This document shows positions 5,358 through 8,411 of a stretch of 8,411 nucleotides of DNA, piece by piece. The notes below the pieces were generated by a model. That model was not told where the DNA came from. It searched no databases and saw only the letters and a program-made list of their open reading frames with translations. The stretch comes from an uncultured Collinsella sp. (GTDB taxonomy: Bacteria; Actinomycetota; Coriobacteriia; Coriobacteriales; Coriobacteriaceae). The translations under genes and the position numbers were made by a program. The first letter of the stretch is position 1, and each line of letters starts with the position of its first letter. The DNA lies in contig UROJ01000064.1 in NCBI GenBank assembly GCA_900549335.1, positions 1 to 8,411 on the forward strand. The letters run 5' to 3'.

Positions 5358-6174
5358 GGTCGATCACGTCCAGGCAGGCCTCGATGGGAAGGCCGGCCGA
5401 CTTGTCCTCTTGGTCGGCATTGCGCTCGATAAGCTCAGCCACCACACGCATGGCATCGGACGTCGCGCGCTGCAGACTCCAACCTGCCATAACGCGACCG
5501 ACGAGCACCGCCGAAAACGTGTCGCCCGTGCCCGGGAAATAGACCGGAATGAGCTCAAAGGGAATCGTGAAGTACTCCCCCGCTACATGGTCGTAACCGA
5601 TAACCGCGTTCGTGCCATTGACCACGGCGCTCGTAATGACCACCGACTTGGCACCCAGCTCGCGCACGGCGTCCACAAGGGCGCGGGCCTCATCGGACGT
5701 AATTTGCTCGGCGATAGGCCTATCGGCAAGCAGGCACGCCTCGGTATAGTTGGGCACCGCGTAGTCTGCGCACTCCAGCAGGTGCCGCATAAGGCCAATC
5801 GTGGACTCGGGCACACCGGCATAGAGCTTGCCGTTGTCGCCCATGATGGGATCGACGAAAACCTTGGTGCCCTTTTGCGCGCGGCGGTGGCAAAAGTTCG
5901 AGATGATACGCGTCTCTTCCTCGGTCACGATAAAGCCGGTCGAGATGGCGTCGAACTCAAAGCCGAGCTCCTCCCAGATAGCGAGGCTTTGGCGCACATA
6001 CTCGGTGGTGTCGTGGATGTAGAACTTGGGGTAGTTGAGCGTGTCGGAAACGAGCGCCGTCGGCAAGTTATGGATACGGTAGCCCATGTGCGACAGCACC
6101 GGCAGCATGGCGGAAAGCGCAACCTTGCCGTAGCCGCACATATCGTTAATCAGCAGCAGCTGAGTATTCTTCAT
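5350..6174 (-). CDS. pdxY: Pyridoxal/pyridoxamine kinase (ribokinase-like)
   Basis: A 274-residue cytosolic kinase that phosphorylates B6 vitamers with ATP in the pyridoxal 5'-phosphate salvage pathway. Supporting motifs: LLINDMCGYGKVALSAMLPV (7-26, the substrate-binding opening 'i.S...yG.vG...a'), DAISTGFI (75-82), VFVDPIMGDNGKLY (105-118, the 'DPvmGD.G' segment), PNYTEA (141-146, the 'PN..E' metal site) and FPGTGDTFSAVL (213-224). The last is the ribokinase anion hole, with catalytic Asp218. Length agrees with PdxY/PdxK-type proteins. The ATG at 6172-6174 has AAGGGAGA upstream on the minus strand, a good ribosome site. A TACACT at 6225-6230 (minus strand) is a possible -10 box, without a clear -35. 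It is the first gene of a two-gene unit with the Cys-rich protein. The paralogous hydroxymethylpyrimidine kinases are the main alternative, but the '.D..G.G' start and segment order favour the B6 enzyme. Confidence 0.92.
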   Translation of the reverse strand: MKNTQLLLINDMCGYGKVALSAMLPVLSHMGYRIHNLPTALVSDTLNYPKFYIHDTTEYVRQSLAIWEELGFEFDAISTGFIVTEEETRIISNFCHRRAQKGTKVFVDPIMGDNGKLYAGVPESTIGLMRHLLECADYAVPNYTEACLLADRPIAEQITSDEARALVDAVRELGAKSVVITSAVVNGTNAVIGYDHVAGEYFTIPFELIPVYFPGTGDTFSAVLVGRVMAGWSLQRATSDAMRVVAELIERNADQEDKSAGLPIEACLDVIDHE

Positions 6175-6299
6175 GAGGGTCTCCCTTGTTTCGGGCGCGG
6201 CGCGGCAGCGCCACAGTGCGACTAAGTGTAGCGCAGGGAACGTTGCGAGCGGAGGCGAGCGGTACGAAGTGCAAATTGTTGCGGAAAGGTTACGGAAAA

Positions 6300-6333
6300 T
6301 GGTCCCTTTTCCTCCGTCCCCAAGGGATCACAT
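6300..6333. other. Short symmetric stretch in the pdxY-marR spacer
   Basis: TCCCTT (6303-6308) and AAGGGA (6322-6327) form an imperfect inverted repeat. Just before it, the word acggaaaa (6292-6299) is partly complementary to ttttcctccgt (6307-6317). The two pairings exclude each other. It looks like a decayed dispersed palindrome. I see no gene in 6175-6380. Confidence 0.35.
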
Positions 6334-6381
6334 GCACCGAAGCGGACCGTGGCGGAATCACAGGTTGAGAACGGACAGCGA

Positions 6382-6479
6382 AAGCGTTCCTAAGCGAGCA
6401 AGGTGACGTGAAAGAGGAGGGCATAGGCCTTGTGGCCATGCCCGACGATTGAACGTCAGATTGCCGCTTAGGAACGCTT
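6382..6479 (+). repeat. 98-base near-complete hairpin (element F): structured RNA or miniature inverted-repeat element
   Basis: Arms AAGCGTTCCTAAGCG (6382-6396) and CGCTTAGGAACGCTT (6465-6479) are perfect reverse complements. Pairing continues inward: GCAA/TTGC (bulged a at 6397), TGACGT with ACGTCA (6404-6409 and 6453-6458), and GGGCAT-a-GGCC with GGCCATGCCC around a TTGT loop (6419-6443). The only large internal loop is 9 against 9 bases (6410-6418, 6444-6452). On the plus strand it resolves into three tandem G-A/A-G pairs, two A-U pairs and one G-C pair. The complementary strand would have C-U mismatches there, so a plus-strand RNA is favoured. The direct repeat CAGCG (6376-6380 and 6481-6485) flanks it at one base on each side, as a target duplication might. 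I cannot assign it to a known RNA family. The hairpin itself is seen directly; its role is inference. Confidence 0.7.
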
Positions 6480-6491
6480 GCAGCGTCGAGC

Positions 6492-6521
6492 GGTTACGGC
6501 GTTTGGTAAAACCGCGTAACC
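6492..6521 (+). repeat. Second hairpin following element F
   Basis: GGTTACG (6492-6498) pairs with CGTAACC (6515-6521), and GTTT (6501-6504) with AAAC (6509-6512), around a GGTA loop, with a 2-by-2 internal loop. It begins 13 bases after element F and ends 15 bases before the -35 box of the marR promoter. No T tract follows, so it is not a standard terminator. It may belong to the same transcript or element as F. Confidence 0.55.
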
Positions 6522-6535
6522 ACTAGTTTGGTACC

Positions 6536-6564
6536 TTGACATTGATTTCTCACGCTCCTAAATT
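6536..6564 (+). promoter_or_regulatory. Consensus-like promoter of the marR-ABC operon
   Basis: A perfect -35 box TTGACA (6536-6541), a 17-base spacer and a -10 box TAAATT (6559-6564, four of six) lie 56 bases before the marR ATG. This is the strongest vegetative promoter signal in the window. The -10 box sits inside an inverted repeat (next entry), as expected of a repressed promoter. Confidence 0.75.
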
Positions 6565-6598
6565 GGTTAGGCACAAAACAATTCCTCTACCTAACTAA
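6557..6598. promoter_or_regulatory. Likely MarR operator sites
   Basis: CCTAA-ATTGG-TTAGG (6557-6571) is an inverted repeat covering the -10 box. A half-site TTGGTTAGG (6563-6571) recurs inverted as CCTAACTAA (6590-6598, eight of nine complementary), just before the ribosome site. MarR proteins bind short AT-leaning palindromes of this kind and often repress their own operon. Binding by the adjacent repressor would block RNA polymerase. Assignment is by position and symmetry only. Confidence 0.6.
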
Positions 6599-6619
6599 AG
6601 AAAGGAGCGGCACTAATTC

Positions 6620-7126
6620 ATGTGCGATGAACCTCTTAGCCTTTGTTCGCACGAGCCCGGCGGCGACCCGTCGCAACCGGTAGACATACCCGAAGCGGTC
6701 AGCGCCGAAGACAAGCTTGCCAAGCGCATCCTGAGCGGCCTGGGCTTTTGCGGCCATTACATGCATTTTCATGGCGGAGGCGTGTCCGGCAAGGCGCCTA
6801 TCATCTGCCTACTGGCCAAGCAACCCGGCGGCGAGATGTCGCAGCAGGAGCTCGGCATGCACTTTGACCTCAAGCCGGGGTCGCTTTCCGAGATCCTGTC
6901 CAAGCTCGAGCTCAACGGCCTCATCGAGCGCAGCCGTAACCCCAAGGATCGACGGCAACTTACCATTCGCCTGACCGAAACCGGCCGGGAAAACGCCCGC
7001 ATTGACCAGGCGGCCCGCATCCGCTTTAGAGAACGGGCCTTTAGCGCGCTCACCCACGACGAGCGCGAGGACCTCGCCGAAATGCTCGATAAAATCCGCG
7101 TAACCTGGGAGGAACTGGATGATTAA
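6620..7126 (+). CDS. MarR-family transcriptional regulator
   Basis: A 168-residue protein, slightly longer than typical (about 140-150) because of a polar N-terminal extension of some 30 residues. The winged-helix domain spans about 57-122: ICLLAKQPGGEMSQQELGMH, then LKPGSLSEILSKLELNGLIE (recognition helix) and RNPKDRRQLTIRLTETG, the MarR wing with the conserved 'D.R...v.LT..G' signature. Terminal helices (123-168) would form the dimer interface. Cysteines at 2, 9, 44 and 63 could allow redox sensing, which is speculative. AAAGGAG (6601-6607) is the ribosome site, with a rather long 12-base spacing. The last codons overlap the ABC gene start (ATGATTAA, 7119-7126), so the two are co-translated. 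The protein most likely represses this exporter operon until an inducer binds. The ligand is unknown. Confidence 0.93.
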   Translation: MCDEPLSLCSHEPGGDPSQPVDIPEAVSAEDKLAKRILSGLGFCGHYMHFHGGGVSGKAPIICLLAKQPGGEMSQQELGMHFDLKPGSLSEILSKLELNGLIERSRNPKDRRQLTIRLTETGRENARIDQAARIRFRERAFSALTHDEREDLAEMLDKIRVTWEELDD

Positions 7127-8411
7127 AACCCTCATGGGAAGCATCCGCGACTATATGAAAGTCACCGTTGCCACGCCGCTGCTCGTGCTTGGCGAGGTGC
7201 TCTGCGAGATGCTGATTCCATTTATCACCGCCAACCTGATCGACGCCATCAAAGACGGCGCCACCGTAGCCGAGATGCTTCCCACCGCAGGCTTTTTGGT
7301 GCTCATCGCGCTGACGTCGCTTGCTTTTGGCGCCGCGGCCGGCGTCACCTGCAGCCATGCGAGCTGCGGGTTCGCCAAGAACCTGCGTCACGACCTGTTC
7401 TACAAGATCCAGACGTTCAGCTTTGCCAACATCGATGAGTTCTCGAGCTCCTCGCTCGTCACGCGCCTGACCACCGATATCAACAACGTGCAGCAGGCCT
7501 TTATGATGATCATCCGTATCGCCGTGCGCGCGCCGCTGGTATTGATCTTCGCCTTTACCATGGCGTTTATCATGGGCGGCAGCGTCGCCATGGTCTACCT
7601 GGTCATCATTCCGCTGCTGGGCTTTGGACTGTTCTTTATCATCTATAAGGTGCGCCCCATCTTCTCGCGCGTGTTCCACAAGTACGATGCCCTTAACGAG
7701 TCCGTCGAGGAAAACGTCACCGGCATGCGCGTGGTTAAGAGCTATGTGCGCGAAGACTTTGAGAAGGAGAAGTTCGCGACCGCCGCGCGCGACGTCCAGA
7801 TGGACTTCACCCGCGCCGAGAAGCTGCTCGCCTTTAACAACCCCATGATGAACATCTGCGTCAACGGCGCGTTTGTCGTCATCATCTACCTGGGCTCCAA
7901 GCTCATCATCACGAGCCAGGGCACGCTGTTCGACGTGGGCCAGCTCTCCTCGACCTTTACCTATGGTTTCCAGATCCTCATGAGCCTGATGCAGCTGTCG
8001 ATGATCTTTGTCATGGTGACCATGGCCGACGAATCGGCACACCGCATTGCCGAGGTGCTGGCCGCCGAGCCCACGATCGCCGATCCCGCCGAGCCCGTGC
8101 TCGAGGTTGCCGACGGTTCCATCGACTTTGACCACGTGAGCTTTAAGTATTCCAAGCATGCGAAGCGCCAGGCGCTCGACGATATCGACCTGCACATTAC
8201 GAGCGGCGAGACCATCGGCATCATCGGCGGCACCGGCTCGGCCAAGTCCACGCTCGTTAACCTCATCGCCCGCCTGTACGACACCACCGAAGGCGCTGTG
8301 CGCGTGGGCGGCGTGGACGTGCGCGACTACGACCTGGACGCGCTGCGTCACCAGGTCGCCATGGTGCTGCAGAAAAACGTGCTGTTTAGCGGCACCATCG
8401 CCGAGAACCTG
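7119..8411 (+). CDS. ABC exporter half-transporter (permease fused to ATPase), 3' end beyond window
   Basis: The first 431 residues of a fused membrane/ATPase protein of the type found as heterodimeric multidrug exporters. The membrane domain (about 15-305) has helices near 17-36, 57-75, 140-158, 160-177, 250-265 and 285-302, with the coupling-type segments FSSSSLVTRLTTDINNVQ (108-125) and ALNESVEENVTGMRVVKSY (191-209) typical of the ABC membrane type 1 fold. The ATPase domain begins at about 333: IDFDHVSFKY, aromatic A-loop Tyr344, Walker A GGTGSAKST (370-378) with Lys376, and Q-loop Gln418. The signature motif and Walker B lie beyond the edge. Walker A has Ala375 where Gly is usual; I recall this variant in many such exporters of this kind. 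GGGAGG (7107-7112) precedes the ATG. A partner half-transporter probably follows. Confidence 0.95.
   Translation, partial: MIKTLMGSIRDYMKVTVATPLLVLGEVLCEMLIPFITANLIDAIKDGATVAEMLPTAGFLVLIALTSLAFGAAAGVTCSHASCGFAKNLRHDLFYKIQTFSFANIDEFSSSSLVTRLTTDINNVQQAFMMIIRIAVRAPLVLIFAFTMAFIMGGSVAMVYLVIIPLLGFGLFFIIYKVRPIFSRVFHKYDALNESVEENVTGMRVVKSYVREDFEKEKFATAARDVQMDFTRAEKLLAFNNPMMNICVNGAFVVIIYLGSKLIITSQGTLFDVGQLSSTFTYGFQILMSLMQLSMIFVMVTMADESAHRIAEVLAAEPTIADPAEPVLEVADGSIDFDHVSFKYSKHAKRQALDDIDLHITSGETIGIIGGTGSAKSTLVNLIARLYDTTEGAVRVGGVDVRDYDLDALRHQVAMVLQKNVLFSGTIAENL

Noticed and set aside
5287..6225. A plus-strand open frame (312 codons) opposite the pyridoxal kinase
   Set aside because: The minus strand encodes a complete kinase with all its motifs. 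The plus-strand product has no recognisable features and spans two genes.
7050..8351. A long minus-strand open frame (433 codons) opposite the marR/ABC genes
   Set aside because: Its product is rich in His, Asp and Gly with no domain pattern. It mirrors the GC-rich third positions of the clearly coding ABC transporter on the plus strand.
1..8411. CRISPR array, insertion-sequence transposase, integrase or phage genes
   Set aside because: No regularly spaced direct repeats and no DDE, HUH or recombinase motifs were seen in any coding frame.

Overview
The window looks like chromosomal DNA from a high-GC member of the Coriobacteriia, most likely a gut Collinsella or a close relative. This is inferred from codon use, the mix of protein families and the many palindromic intergenic elements. 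No rRNA or tRNA gene is present to confirm it. Nothing points to a phage, plasmid or CRISPR locus.

Layout, left to right. Positions 1-399 (minus) hold the N-terminal part of an aldose 1-epimerase-like protein that runs off the left edge. Positions 513-1379 (minus) encode an unrecognised single-pass membrane protein with an acidic cytoplasmic N-terminus. A divergent spacer (1380-1639) carries two strong palindromes and a small symmetric site. Positions 1640-2881 (plus) encode an intact 12-helix MFS drug/metabolite exporter. Directly after it, 2884-3135 is the C-terminal remnant of a second, different MFS transporter. A long hairpin element (3182-3256) and a good -10 box then lead into a membrane acyltransferase gene (3317-4423), which is split by one in-frame TGA at 4070. 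A low-molecular-weight protein-tyrosine phosphatase (4460-4924, plus) follows closely, as is common in surface-polysaccharide modification loci. A hairpin (4962-5025) separates it from a convergent minus-strand pair: a pyridoxal/pyridoxamine kinase (5350-6174) whose stop overlaps the start of a small Cys-rich TIGR04076-like protein (5028-5357). The 445-base divergent spacer 6175-6619 holds an unusual 98-base hairpin, a second hairpin, and a consensus promoter with likely MarR operators. Downstream is a two-gene start of an efflux operon: a MarR-family repressor (6620-7126) overlapping by 8 bases an ABC exporter half-transporter (7119 to the right edge).

The part best worth following is the set of distinct intergenic inverted repeats, especially 6382-6479. 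Read as plus-strand RNA, that element folds into an almost unbroken helix containing three tandem G-A/A-G pairs, and it is flanked by a 5-base direct repeat. It could be a structured RNA, a miniature mobile element, or both. The stretch 2884-4423 carries two marks of gene decay close together.
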